Assembly (NCBI RefSeq): GCF_014931395.1
Contig: NZ_CP063120.1
Location: 1,471,501-1,535,500, forward strand
DNA length: 64,000 bases
Direction: 5' to 3'
Source of the DNA: Haemophilus parainfluenzae
Lineage (GTDB): Bacteria; Pseudomonadota; Gammaproteobacteria; Enterobacterales; Pasteurellaceae
A program made the position numbers and the translations under genes. Each line of letters begins with the position of its first letter. The stretch's first letter is position 1. The notes beneath the pieces are model-generated. The model saw only the letters and a list, made by a program, of their open reading frames with translations, did no database searches and was not told where the DNA came from. Of the stretch, positions 56,545-64,000 are shown one piece after another.

Positions 56545-57366
56545 ATGCTTACGATTACCACTTGCAAAACGTATCCTTCAGCCCCTCAAAATCTTATCCC
56601 TGTACAAACACAACTTTCTAATCAAGGTATTCCGACTCAATTTTTGCCTTGGCAGGAAACATTACAAAGTCATTTTATTCTGCCTTTAGCAGCATGGGAT
56701 TATGCGAATTTTTATGATGAATTTACTCAATGGATGAGACAGCATGAGCATGCGTTTATCAATCCTGCGGAATTAATGTTATGGAATAGCCATAAAGGCT
56801 ATCTATGTGATTTGCAGAATTGGGGTATCAATGTTATTCCAACTATTATTTGCTCAACAAAAACATCTGAAATTTTGACCGCACTTGAACGCCAAGATTG
56901 GCCTGAATTTGTTATTAAACCCGCTGTAGGGCAGAGTGGTAATTTGGTAACAAAACTAAAACAAGATGGAGCATTACCCGATCTTTCTGCGTATGGTGAG
57001 CAAGTTGTGTTACAGCCGTTTATTCCTGAAGTGGTTACAAATGGCGAAACCAGTTTGATTTTTTTCAATGGTGTATTTAGTCATGCTATTCGCCGACAGC
57101 CCCCTCAAAATGAATGGCGAGCGAATTCACAATATAAAGTTGAAATTATCCCTGTTGAGGTTGATCGTCATATTATTGAAACCGCTCGCCATGTTTTACA
57201 TAAATTGCCAGAGATGCCTGTCTATGCACGCGTAGATGGAACGATTATTGACAGTACATTTTTATTGAATGAATTGGAGTTGATTGAACCTGCGTTATAT
57301 TTAGATCGTTGGGAAGGGGCAACAGAGCGATTTGTGGATGTGTTAAAAAGCAGCATACTAAAATAA
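56545..57366 (+). CDS. ATP-grasp domain protein of unknown substrate
   Basis: 273 residues. ATP-grasp features: the nucleotide-binding FVIKPAVGQSGNLVTKL strand-loop, VVLQPFIPEV, and the metal-binding NELELIEPALYL near the end. Resembles RimK/glutathione synthase/DcsG-like ligases, which join a carboxylate to an amine or similar. Its partners are not visible; it stands alone between the iron operon and a convergent lipoprotein gene. The reaction is unknown. Confidence 0.75.
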   Translation: MLTITTCKTYPSAPQNLIPVQTQLSNQGIPTQFLPWQETLQSHFILPLAAWDYANFYDEFTQWMRQHEHAFINPAELMLWNSHKGYLCDLQNWGINVIPTIICSTKTSEILTALERQDWPEFVIKPAVGQSGNLVTKLKQDGALPDLSAYGEQVVLQPFIPEVVTNGETSLIFFNGVFSHAIRRQPPQNEWRANSQYKVEIIPVEVDRHIIETARHVLHKLPEMPVYARVDGTIIDSTFLLNELELIEPALYLDRWEGATERFVDVLKSSILK

Positions 57367-57372
57367 GCACAT

Positions 57373-57404
57373 AAAAAACCTTACTTGTTACAGTAAGGTT
57401 TTTT
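57373..57404. terminator. Bidirectional terminator
   Basis: 13-bp perfect arms AAAAAACCTTACT / AGTAAGGTTTTTT with a 6-base loop, between convergent genes. Confidence 0.9.
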
Positions 57405-57419
57405 CATCTTAACGATTAA

Positions 57420-58037
57420 TTATTTTGCAGCTGGAGCCGCTGGAGCTGCAGGTGCAAATTTTTGTGCTAAAGCAGCACTGTCTTGTTGTAGTTTAACTAC
57501 AGCAGTTTGTAATTTTTGCACTTTTTCTTGGAGAGCTTTAGTTTGAGCTTCAGTTGGCGCTTTTTGAGTTGCTAAGCCTAATTGCTCAACTAATAATTCG
57601 CTTGATAATGCAAGTACTTCTTTATTTTGATCTTTGATGCTTTTCACTGAAGGTGAAGTGACATCTAATTTATCTAAGCTTGCAATTGCATCTTCAACAG
57701 ATTTGTTGAAGGTTTTGATTGCTTCTTCGACTTTCTTCTCATCTTTTGCTTGAACCGCAGCAGTTAAATCAGATTGAAGTTTTTGTTGTGCAGTCATTTG
57801 CGCTTGAGTTTGTTGTGTATTCCACTCAAGTAATTTGTTGTAGTCAGCTTGTTCTTGAGCAGGCGTTGCTTCAGCTGGTTTAGCAGCTTCAGCAGGTTTT
57901 GCTGCTTCTTGTTTAGCTTCTGGCGCAGGCTGAGTAGTTTCAGGTTTTGCTGGAGCTGGTTTATCTGCTGGTTTATCACAAGCAGTTAAGAATAATGCAA
58001 ATAATGCAGTTGCGCTGATTTTAGTGAATTTGTTCAT
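57420..58037 (-). CDS. Ala/Pro/Lys-rich coiled-coil lipoprotein
   Basis: 205 residues from ATG 58037 (AAAGGA 7 bases upstream). Lipobox LTAC; then a Pro/Ala/Lys-rich linker with repeated KPAEA units, then a long helical coiled-coil domain, and an APAAPAA tail. Probably periplasm-facing and spanning toward peptidoglycan or an outer-membrane partner. Function not recognised. A separate terminator upstream makes it its own transcription unit. Confidence 0.8.
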   Translation of the reverse strand: MNKFTKISATALFALFLTACDKPADKPAPAKPETTQPAPEAKQEAAKPAEAAKPAEATPAQEQADYNKLLEWNTQQTQAQMTAQQKLQSDLTAAVQAKDEKKVEEAIKTFNKSVEDAIASLDKLDVTSPSVKSIKDQNKEVLALSSELLVEQLGLATQKAPTEAQTKALQEKVQKLQTAVVKLQQDSAALAQKFAPAAPAAPAAK

Positions 58038-58055
58038 AAACAATCCTTTATTGAT

Positions 58056-58088
58056 ATAAAAAAATTTCTTAGCTTGAAAAAACTAAGC
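58056..58088 (-). terminator. Terminator ending the Fet/P19-type operon
   Basis: CTTAG/CTAAG stem with a 10-base loop, then a T-rich run on the minus strand, between the cytochrome c gene and the lipoprotein gene. The stem is short. Confidence 0.55.
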
Positions 58089-58137
58089 CCTCTTTTAGAG
58101 TTCCTATTTTAAAATTAGTTTCGATAAATATCAAAAA

Positions 58138-58461
58138 TTATTTTAGTGTTTGAATATATTCACTTAAATTATGAATATCTTGCTCACTTAAACGTTGTTT
58201 TGCAGGGCTACCTGCATCAGTAATATTTCCTGCTTTTCGTTCTGAAAGTGCGGTTGAAATTTCTTCTGGTTTTAGCTGATTAATAATTTTTGATTCACCC
58301 ATTGCTGGTTTTTCGCCTTGTTTCCCATGACAAGTGGCACAAGAACGTTTATATACCTTTTCCGCTTTCACTAAGTCAGCTTCGGCAGAAAGGGCAGAGA
58401 TTGAAAATAAAAAGCCTAAAACGGGTAAAAGTGTGGAGAGCAAGTAAATTCGTTTTTTCAT
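58138..58461 (-). CDS. Periplasmic mono-haem cytochrome c
   Basis: 107 residues. Signal peptide ending LSAEA; one haem motif CATCHG and a distal Met segment (GNITDAGSPAKQ...). Class I c-type cytochrome that could move electrons for the neighbouring iron-uptake cluster. Starts 5 bases after the thioredoxin-like gene, so it is cotranscribed. An addition not found in the Campylobacter cluster as I remember it. Confidence 0.85.
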   Translation of the reverse strand: MKKRIYLLSTLLPVLGFLFSISALSAEADLVKAEKVYKRSCATCHGKQGEKPAMGESKIINQLKPEEISTALSERKAGNITDAGSPAKQRLSEQDIHNLSEYIQTLK

Positions 58462-58466
58462 TTTGG

Positions 58467-58946
58467 CTAGCCTTTAAATAATTTATCTAAATCTTCTGCG
58501 GGAATTGCGCCTTCATATTTAGCCTGAATATTACCTTCAGGTGTAATCACAAAACTTGTTGGCGTGCCGATAAGCTGATAGCGTTCAGCCGTAATTTTTA
58601 ATTGGTCTTTGATAACCGGTAACGTAAGCTGACGTTTGGCGACCACGGCTTTGGTATCCACTTTATCTCCATCCACATTAATGGCGATAAGTTGAACTTT
58701 ATCTGGATTCGCTTCGGCCAATTTTTCGAATTCTTTTAATTCGGCAACACATCGCCCACAGGTTTCAGACCAGAATGTCAGTAAGCGAGTGCCTTTCCAA
58801 TCATCAAGTTTCACTTCTTTACCTTGTAAATCATAGGCAGCGATGTCTGGTGCTTTTTGACCAATCGCAGCAACTTCGTCTTTACAAGAAACACTGCCGA
58901 AAATGACCGCACTTATTGCGAGTAGTTTTACGAGTTTATTTTTCAT
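58467..58946 (-). CDS. TlpA-like periplasmic thioredoxin (lipoprotein)
   Basis: 159 residues. Lipobox GSVSC; TlpA/ResA fold with active site CGRC (WSETCGRCVAEL) and cis-Pro segment GTPTSFVI. A thiol-disulfide reductase in the periplasm. The Campylobacter and E. coli Fet clusters also carry thioredoxin-like genes. Overlaps the ATPase gene by 11 bases. Confidence 0.88.
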   Translation of the reverse strand: MKNKLVKLLAISAVIFGSVSCKDEVAAIGQKAPDIAAYDLQGKEVKLDDWKGTRLLTFWSETCGRCVAELKEFEKLAEANPDKVQLIAINVDGDKVDTKAVVAKRQLTLPVIKDQLKITAERYQLIGTPTSFVITPEGNIQAKYEGAIPAEDLDKLFKG

Positions 58947-59607
58947 TAATGTCCTCTTTTACAAATTTTCCGTGATGGAGATAAATAACACGATCGGTTA
59001 ACTCACCCAATTCTGGATTGTGTGTCACCATCACAATCGTTCTCCCTTGGCGATTTAACTCTTGTAGTAAATCTAGTACAAGGGCTTCATTTTTTTCGTC
59101 GAGGTTACCCGTAGGTTCATCGGCAAAAATAACGGGTGGTTGGTTCACTAATGCACGAGCAATACATACCCGTTGTTGTTCGCCCCCAGACAGTTGGCTT
59201 GGACGGTGATCTATACGATGACCTAATCCCACTTGTTCGAGTACCGCTTTAGCTGCTGCTTCATCAATCACACTGTGATAGTGCTGAGCCAGCATCACAT
59301 TTTCAAGTGCGGTTAAATAAGGAATTAAATGGAATTGTTGGAAGACTAGACCAATTTTTTCTGCACGGAAACGCTGACGACCCACTTCATCCAGTTGTGC
59401 CGCATCGACACCATCTAGAATAACTTTACCTTCACTAGCCGTATCTAAGCCGGTCAGAATATTCATCAGCGTTGTTTTACCTGAACCTGATGCACCCATT
59501 ATCGCAATAAATTCACCTTGGCGAATTTGAATATTAATATCTTCTAAAGCAGTGACTTGCCCGAATCGTTTATATAAATGTTGCGTTTCAATTACAAATT
59601 CACTCAT
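58936..59607 (-). CDS. MacB/LolD-type ABC ATPase of the Fet/P19-like system
   Basis: 223 residues. Walker A GASGSGKTTL, signature LSGGEQQRV, Walker B VIFADEPTGNLD, H-loop VTHNPEL. MacB-type ATPases pair with FtsX-fold permeases, encoded just upstream. One base separates it from the preceding gene. Confidence 0.9.
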   Translation of the reverse strand: MSEFVIETQHLYKRFGQVTALEDINIQIRQGEFIAIMGASGSGKTTLMNILTGLDTASEGKVILDGVDAAQLDEVGRQRFRAEKIGLVFQQFHLIPYLTALENVMLAQHYHSVIDEAAAKAVLEQVGLGHRIDHRPSQLSGGEQQRVCIARALVNQPPVIFADEPTGNLDEKNEALVLDLLQELNRQGRTIVMVTHNPELGELTDRVIYLHHGKFVKEDINEK

Positions 59608-59608
59608 T

Positions 59609-60742
59609 TTATTCCCCTTTTAACACATTTGCGGTTTGAATATTTAAAGCTCGTTTGGTTGGTACAATCACCGCAATAAAGGCAACCAATAACGATAAGA
59701 CGATAGTAATTGGAATAACCGGTAGACGCATATCAATGTAAGATTTAAATACGGTTAATCCAAGTAATTGTGCCAAGATGTAGCCGAGAATCAGTCCCGC
59801 GACAATTGCACAAAGTGCTATGATGAGAATCTCGGTACTAATTTGTTTAATGATGTCACTTTGTTTGGCACCTAGGGCTTTTTGTAGCGCAAATTCTTTT
59901 GCTCGCTCACCAACAATCGCAATCAACGTGGTGTTCACACAAAGGGTGGCGAGAATCAAAATGACCAATGAGATTAACCCCATCAATCCTTTGATTTTAT
60001 CTAAAATCTGCCCTTCAGAAGCGGAGACTTTTCGAATCGGTCGTGCAGTCAGATCAGGTTGATGTTGCATAATGTCTTGGGCAAATTGTGCGACATTACC
60101 TTGTTCATTTTTTACATTGAGCAAGGCGTTGTTTGCTAATCCTTCTTTATCCAACCAATTTTGGGCAAACTCTAAATTCACGATCAGCATGTTGTCAGTG
60201 GCATCACCTGCCTCAACAATACCTTTTATCGTGAATTCATGTTTTTCGACCGCATTTTTAGACAGCGTTAATTTACTTCCAACACCTAAATTAAGGCGTT
60301 CCGCTAAGGTTTTACCAATCATGGCATTGCGGTCATCAAAATTCACATTAATAGCTGAGCCGGTAATTTGCCAATAAGGTGCAAGCACATGCATATCTTC
60401 AAACCAGACTCCCATAATCACGATTTTTTCTAAATCACTTCGCGCAACACCATATAAATAAGGACTGGCAGCGGTAATGAAATTATCCGGTGCATTGTGC
60501 AGAATTTGCTTTAATTGGCGTTCCTTCATCAATCCACCATTGGCTGCACCGATGTAAAAGTTTGCCCCGAAAGTACGGAGCTCTTGACTCATTTTGGTAT
60601 TAATATCGAAATAGACCGCAGCCATTGCCGTCACAATGGACGCACCAACAGTCAGGGCGGAGAAGATAATAAATACTCGTTGTAAACGTAGGCGTAATGC
60701 TTGGAAGATTAAACGCCAAAACATACTTTTATTGGCGGCCAT
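59609..60742 (-). CDS. FtsX/MacB-type permease 2 of the Fet/P19-like system
   Basis: 377 residues from ATG 60742, which has GGAGG 7 bases upstream and overlaps the previous gene by 14 bases. One N-terminal membrane helix, a MacB-like periplasmic domain, then three C-terminal helices (including GERAKEFALQKALGAKQSDI coupling region). Homologous position to Cj1662-type proteins. Substrate unknown. Confidence 0.88.
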   Translation of the reverse strand: MAANKSMFWRLIFQALRLRLQRVFIIFSALTVGASIVTAMAAVYFDINTKMSQELRTFGANFYIGAANGGLMKERQLKQILHNAPDNFITAASPYLYGVARSDLEKIVIMGVWFEDMHVLAPYWQITGSAINVNFDDRNAMIGKTLAERLNLGVGSKLTLSKNAVEKHEFTIKGIVEAGDATDNMLIVNLEFAQNWLDKEGLANNALLNVKNEQGNVAQFAQDIMQHQPDLTARPIRKVSASEGQILDKIKGLMGLISLVILILATLCVNTTLIAIVGERAKEFALQKALGAKQSDIIKQISTEILIIALCAIVAGLILGYILAQLLGLTVFKSYIDMRLPVIPITIVLSLLVAFIAVIVPTKRALNIQTANVLKGE

Positions 60743-62069
60743 AGAGCACCTCCACAGGGTAAAGTTTGGCAATACGATGAGCAGGGAACCAAGTACCCAC
60801 TACAGCAATTAAAATAGACAGCATTAATACGCAAGGGATTACAATCCAAGCAAAACTTAGCGGAACACCAAATAGAGCCGAACCAATAAATCTTGCTAAG
60901 CCCCAACCTGCAATACAACCAAGCGAGCCACCAATTAAGGCACTAATAATGGCTTCGCAATAAAACAATAACGCGATTTGCCATTGGTATGCGCCTAACG
61001 CTTTCATTAAACCAATTTCTTTTGAACGCTCAATGATCCCTGTACTCATTAATGAGGCAATCCCCATAGCTGCCGCGATTAAAGCGGCGAGAGTCACGAC
61101 AGCAAGCAATAACTGGATTTTACCAATGACAACACCTTCTGAAGCCGCAACCTGCCAAATTGGGCGAACAATAGCGCCTGAGATAGCTTCTTCTAATTGG
61201 TGTGAAATAGACGAGACATAAGCCGTACAATACCAACGATCGTACTCTTCCGCATCCAATGCATCGGTATTAGCACGGGCTTTACGAGAAAGATCATTTT
61301 CAGGTACGGTAAGCGCAGAGACTTTAACTGATTGAATTTTTCCTTCTAAGCCCAGTAATTTTTGCACAGCGTTGAGCGGCATGACTAATTGATTATCTTC
61401 AGTCCCACCCGTGGATAAAATACCGGTAATTTCAACCGCACTTTGATTATCTAGCTCATTATTTTGATAGCGAAGCTGGATTTTATCACCTTGTTTTAAG
61501 CCAGTTCGTTGAGCCAATTGCTCACCAATCAATGCAGGAATAAATTCTCCTTGAGGTGTTTCAAGATCGTTGACCCATTCCCCTTGCACATGCCAATAAG
61601 GACTAATGATTTTTTGTCCTGTGTGGTAATCATCTTCATCTGGTACAGGGATGTTGTGATCGAAAAACGTACCTAACACATTAATTTGTCCAAGTGCGGT
61701 TGATTTATCGTGAGTGTTTGTGGAAAGCGTTTCCGCTTTTACATCTGCACTTAATAACGGTGCAAAACCTACGATATTATTTCGCCAGAAAATATCTTTA
61801 ATATTCGGCAGCTCTTTTTCATCGAGAAAATCTTGGCTACTTAAATCTGCGTTATGACTGAGTTCATCAGGCAAGGCTGCATTACTTGCAGGTTCAACTA
61901 AAATATTGGCTCCGTAAGATTTGAGCTCTTTTGCCATTTTATCGCCAATATCAATGGATACCGCCAAGAGCGCAGAGACTAAGCCAGCCGCTAAGAAAAT
62001 AGTAATAACGGCCAACAGTTTACGTTTAATGCTGAAGCGCCAAGATTGAAATAACATTCTTGCTAGCAT
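60729..62069 (-). CDS. FtsX/MacB-type permease 1 of the Fet/P19-like system
   Basis: 446 residues. Same architecture as its neighbour: N-terminal helix, large periplasmic domain, and three C-terminal helices with ERSKEIGLMKALGAYQWQI. Larger periplasmic domain than its partner. Its ATG overlaps the previous stop (TAATG), with AAGGGGG as ribosome-binding site. Confidence 0.88.
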   Translation of the reverse strand: MLARMLFQSWRFSIKRKLLAVITIFLAAGLVSALLAVSIDIGDKMAKELKSYGANILVEPASNAALPDELSHNADLSSQDFLDEKELPNIKDIFWRNNIVGFAPLLSADVKAETLSTNTHDKSTALGQINVLGTFFDHNIPVPDEDDYHTGQKIISPYWHVQGEWVNDLETPQGEFIPALIGEQLAQRTGLKQGDKIQLRYQNNELDNQSAVEITGILSTGGTEDNQLVMPLNAVQKLLGLEGKIQSVKVSALTVPENDLSRKARANTDALDAEEYDRWYCTAYVSSISHQLEEAISGAIVRPIWQVAASEGVVIGKIQLLLAVVTLAALIAAAMGIASLMSTGIIERSKEIGLMKALGAYQWQIALLFYCEAIISALIGGSLGCIAGWGLARFIGSALFGVPLSFAWIVIPCVLMLSILIAVVGTWFPAHRIAKLYPVEVLYGRQ

Positions 62070-63463
62070 TATTCCCCCTTACCTAAATATTTTTCAGGGT
62101 TATCACGGAATAAATCAAGATTTTTCTCACTTTCAAAGAAGTAAGTTTTACCTTCGTAATTATATTTGTGCTCTGTTTTAGTGTTTTTCATTTGGGCGCC
62201 ACTAATCGGATCTTTTACATCGATTTCAACAATTGTGCTAAATAAATTTAACCCTTCTTCTAAGCTGGTTCGATTAATGAGAATTTCAGTCTCAGTTTGT
62301 TGCCAATCTTCAATTGGAACAGGATTACAGCCACCCGGTTTACCAATAGATGGAATAAACATATGTACGCCGCAGCCTACACAAACGACTTGGTTACCTT
62401 CCATTACATAGCCTTGGTCACCACAAAGCAAGCAGGCATCAAATACCGCAGCTAGACTCAATTTATCTGGTTGACGATTAATGACAAAGAAACGCACAGC
62501 TTTACCGTCATCAGCAATCCAGACAAAACGGTGTAATTTACCGTCTTTTACTTGTTCAATTGGAATGTGGACTTGTTGCTTTTCATCTAAGGTCAAAGGA
62601 ATCGCTTCTGAAAGTTGTGGTGGACGAGAAGCAATTTGCTCCCAATAAAGCTGCGTAGCAAAAATAATTGCTACGGCCAAATAGCCCCACCCAAGTAAGC
62701 GAGAGGAAGTACGCAATGCTGCCAATTTTTGGCGTTTTTCAATGGGTTCTTGTGTCGCATTAACTTGTTGCTTGCGTGATAAATGAATTTTGCCGTAGAA
62801 GATGGCTAGTACGACGAAGAGTAAGGCAGCACAGATGTAATTTAACCAGCGAGTGATTTCGCCTGATTTTGCAACAAAGCTTAAACGTAGTTTGGTGAGT
62901 TCAAGCACTTGAAGTTTCATTAAAATTAATAAGAGTTCACCAATAAGTGGAACCAGTAAGCAAATTAAGAGAAGGCTCATCACACCTTTTAAAAGTGCGG
63001 TCGATTTTTGTTGTGTTTTTCCCGCTTGTTTTAAAAGTAAATCGATCCAACCTTGTAAGCATAAACAAAAAACAAAGGCAAAAATGACCGCACTTATGTG
63101 CAGGATTGAGTCCGTGTTGATGACATCTGTAGAAACAAGCGCGGTAATGTTGGGATCTTTTGCCCAGAAGCTTCCAGCGATGAGCATTAATACAGTTTGC
63201 CAAAAGGCAGGTAAGCGACCTTTGCCGAAAATTAAACATAAGGCAAAGATAATCAATAGCACCAATATTACCGCATTGACGATTAAATTGGTTATTTGTC
63301 CCGCAGGTAAACTAAGGCGCAGTACGATACCGGCAATAAAACCGAATAGGCTAAGCCAAATTATTTTTTTTGCACTTACAGAGGATTGTTTACTGTGATA
63401 AACACCGAGTAATAATGAAAAAGGTAAAAGTGCTTGAAGGAAAAAAGTAAAAAAATAATTCAT
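62069..63463 (-). CDS. DUF2318 membrane protein with CxxC metal motifs
   Basis: 464 residues. About 8-9 membrane helices, then a C-terminal soluble domain with CLLCGD, CVGCGVHM and a GKPGGCNPVPIE segment: a CxxC/CxxC site like those in Cj1660/Fet proteins. It may bind haem, Fe-S or iron and pass electrons across the membrane for iron uptake; the exact role is not established. The domain ends in a YHS-like YNYEGKTYFFESEKNLDLF tail. Confidence 0.85.
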   Translation of the reverse strand: MNYFFTFFLQALLPFSLLLGVYHSKQSSVSAKKIIWLSLFGFIAGIVLRLSLPAGQITNLIVNAVILVLLIIFALCLIFGKGRLPAFWQTVLMLIAGSFWAKDPNITALVSTDVINTDSILHISAVIFAFVFCLCLQGWIDLLLKQAGKTQQKSTALLKGVMSLLLICLLVPLIGELLLILMKLQVLELTKLRLSFVAKSGEITRWLNYICAALLFVVLAIFYGKIHLSRKQQVNATQEPIEKRQKLAALRTSSRLLGWGYLAVAIIFATQLYWEQIASRPPQLSEAIPLTLDEKQQVHIPIEQVKDGKLHRFVWIADDGKAVRFFVINRQPDKLSLAAVFDACLLCGDQGYVMEGNQVVCVGCGVHMFIPSIGKPGGCNPVPIEDWQQTETEILINRTSLEEGLNLFSTIVEIDVKDPISGAQMKNTKTEHKYNYEGKTYFFESEKNLDLFRDNPEKYLGKGE

Positions 63464-63520
63464 AGTTTGACCATTTAATAGGATAAAACAGACGATATTT
63501 TAAGGTTAAATGAAATGCTA

Positions 63521-63551
63521 TTGCCTTCCCCTGACAAACAGGGGAAGGCAA
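63521..63551 (-). other. Strong intercistronic hairpin between P19 and DUF2318 genes
   Basis: Perfect 13-bp arms TTGCCTTCCCCTG / CAGGGGAAGGCAA with a 5-base loop; no T-run follows. Probably sets higher P19 mRNA level than the downstream permease genes by protecting the 3' end or partial termination. Confidence 0.65.
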
Positions 63552-63578
63552 GTCGGTAAAATTAATATTTACCTGAGA

Positions 63579-64000
63579 TTATTTGATGCCAGTGAATTTG
63601 AATTCATAACTTACATCAAATGGTTTCCACCAACGACCAACGCCAGTTTCCGGGTCGGTATGACGGTGCATACCTGCTTTTGATGGAGGGTCGATGTGGT
63701 AAGTTAATTTATAGTTACCCACACCCATCATTTTCACATTTGCACCGTAGTGAGGGCCATCACCCGCTACCATTGGCATGAAGGTACCTTCTTGTTTTTC
63801 ACCCGTATCAGCATTTACTAAAGTATAGTTGATAGTTAAGTAAGGCATCCATTCACCATCACCAAAGCCATTTTTATTACCTTTTACTGCGTGGATGTCC
63901 GCTTCTAAGTGGATATCTGATTTCGCAGCTGGTAAACCCATACCACGTGGTTCCATATCGATTGGTTTGAGATAAACCGCCGCAATTTCCATTTCATTCA
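63579..64000 (-). CDS. fetP: P19/FetP-type periplasmic iron/copper-binding protein (5' end outside window)
   Basis: About 140 residues of the mature protein; the frame continues past the window end. Conserved P19 features: the metal-site segment MEPRGMGLP, DIHLEADIH, GEWMPYLTINY, GPHYGANVKM and the HRHTDPETGVGRWWKPF region. In Campylobacter P19 and E. coli FetP, Met/His/Glu residues of these motifs bind copper and iron. An FTR1-type permease gene is expected further upstream, outside the window. Confidence 0.92.
   Translation of the reverse strand, partial: NEMEIAAVYLKPIDMEPRGMGLPAAKSDIHLEADIHAVKGNKNGFGDGEWMPYLTINYTLVNADTGEKQEGTFMPMVAGDGPHYGANVKMMGVGNYKLTYHIDPPSKAGMHRHTDPETGVGRWWKPFDVSYEFKFTGIK

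Overview
The window looks like the chromosome of a fermentative Pasteurellaceae bacterium, most likely Haemophilus parainfluenzae or a close Haemophilus/Aggregatibacter relative. The base composition is AT-rich. Dozens of copies of the Haemophilus-type DNA uptake signal (AAGTGCGGT, or the variant AAGAGCGGT) are scattered through it, many as inverted pairs that double as terminators. The dnaB-alr-pgi, ppc-purR and nimR-nik groupings are familiar from Haemophilus. The species is an inference; no 16S rRNA gene is present.

Layout. 1-3.6 kb: end of dnaB, then alr and pgi. 3.7-8.6 kb: a minus-strand sucrose-type group (fructokinase, GST, GH32 sucrose-6-phosphate hydrolase, a lipoprotein phosphatase, an MFS sugar transporter). 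8.7-14.3 kb: tyrS, sfsA, a SIMPL protein, two small AT-rich accessory genes including an orphan Imm40-like immunity gene, and htrA with a good sigma-E promoter. A probable Fur-repressed small RNA lies between sfsA and tyrS. 14.5-16.8 kb: a TrpR-operator-controlled DAHP synthase gene and lysO.

16.8-40.8 kb is the centrepiece, a complete formate-hydrogenlyase island: hypC-hypF on the minus strand; hyfABCDEFGHIJ-hycI on the plus strand; selenocysteine-containing fdhF; the nickel importer nikKLMQO with its divergent MerR-type regulator nimR; then hypA, hypB, hypD and hypE. FdhF oxidises formate. HyfA/H/I carry electrons to the NiFe site in HyfG. HyfB-F form the membrane arm. NikKLMQO supplies nickel, HypA-F build the NiFe(CN)2CO centre, and HycI trims HyfG. 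No FhlA/HyfR-type activator or sigma-54 promoter was found; an FNR/CRP-like site precedes hyfA.

40.8-46.8 kb: a DUF440 gene, an ABC membrane domain without ATPase divergent from a marR-type gene across a perfect 45-bp palindrome, ppc, purR and the tiny membrane protein gene ynhF. 46.9-50.6 kb: a four-gene cell-surface glycan cluster (GT25, Wzy-like polymerase, two GT2 enzymes). 50.6-53 kb: mltB and a di-haem cytochrome c peroxidase.

53-64 kb is devoted largely to iron. A Fur-box-preceded FecCD-type ABC importer operon ends with a pseudoazurin-like cupredoxin. After an ATP-grasp gene and a lipoprotein gene comes a minus-strand cluster resembling the Campylobacter P19 / E. coli Fet ferrous-iron system: P19 (cut by the window edge), a DUF2318 membrane protein, two FtsX-like permeases, an ATPase, a TlpA-like thioredoxin and a cytochrome c.
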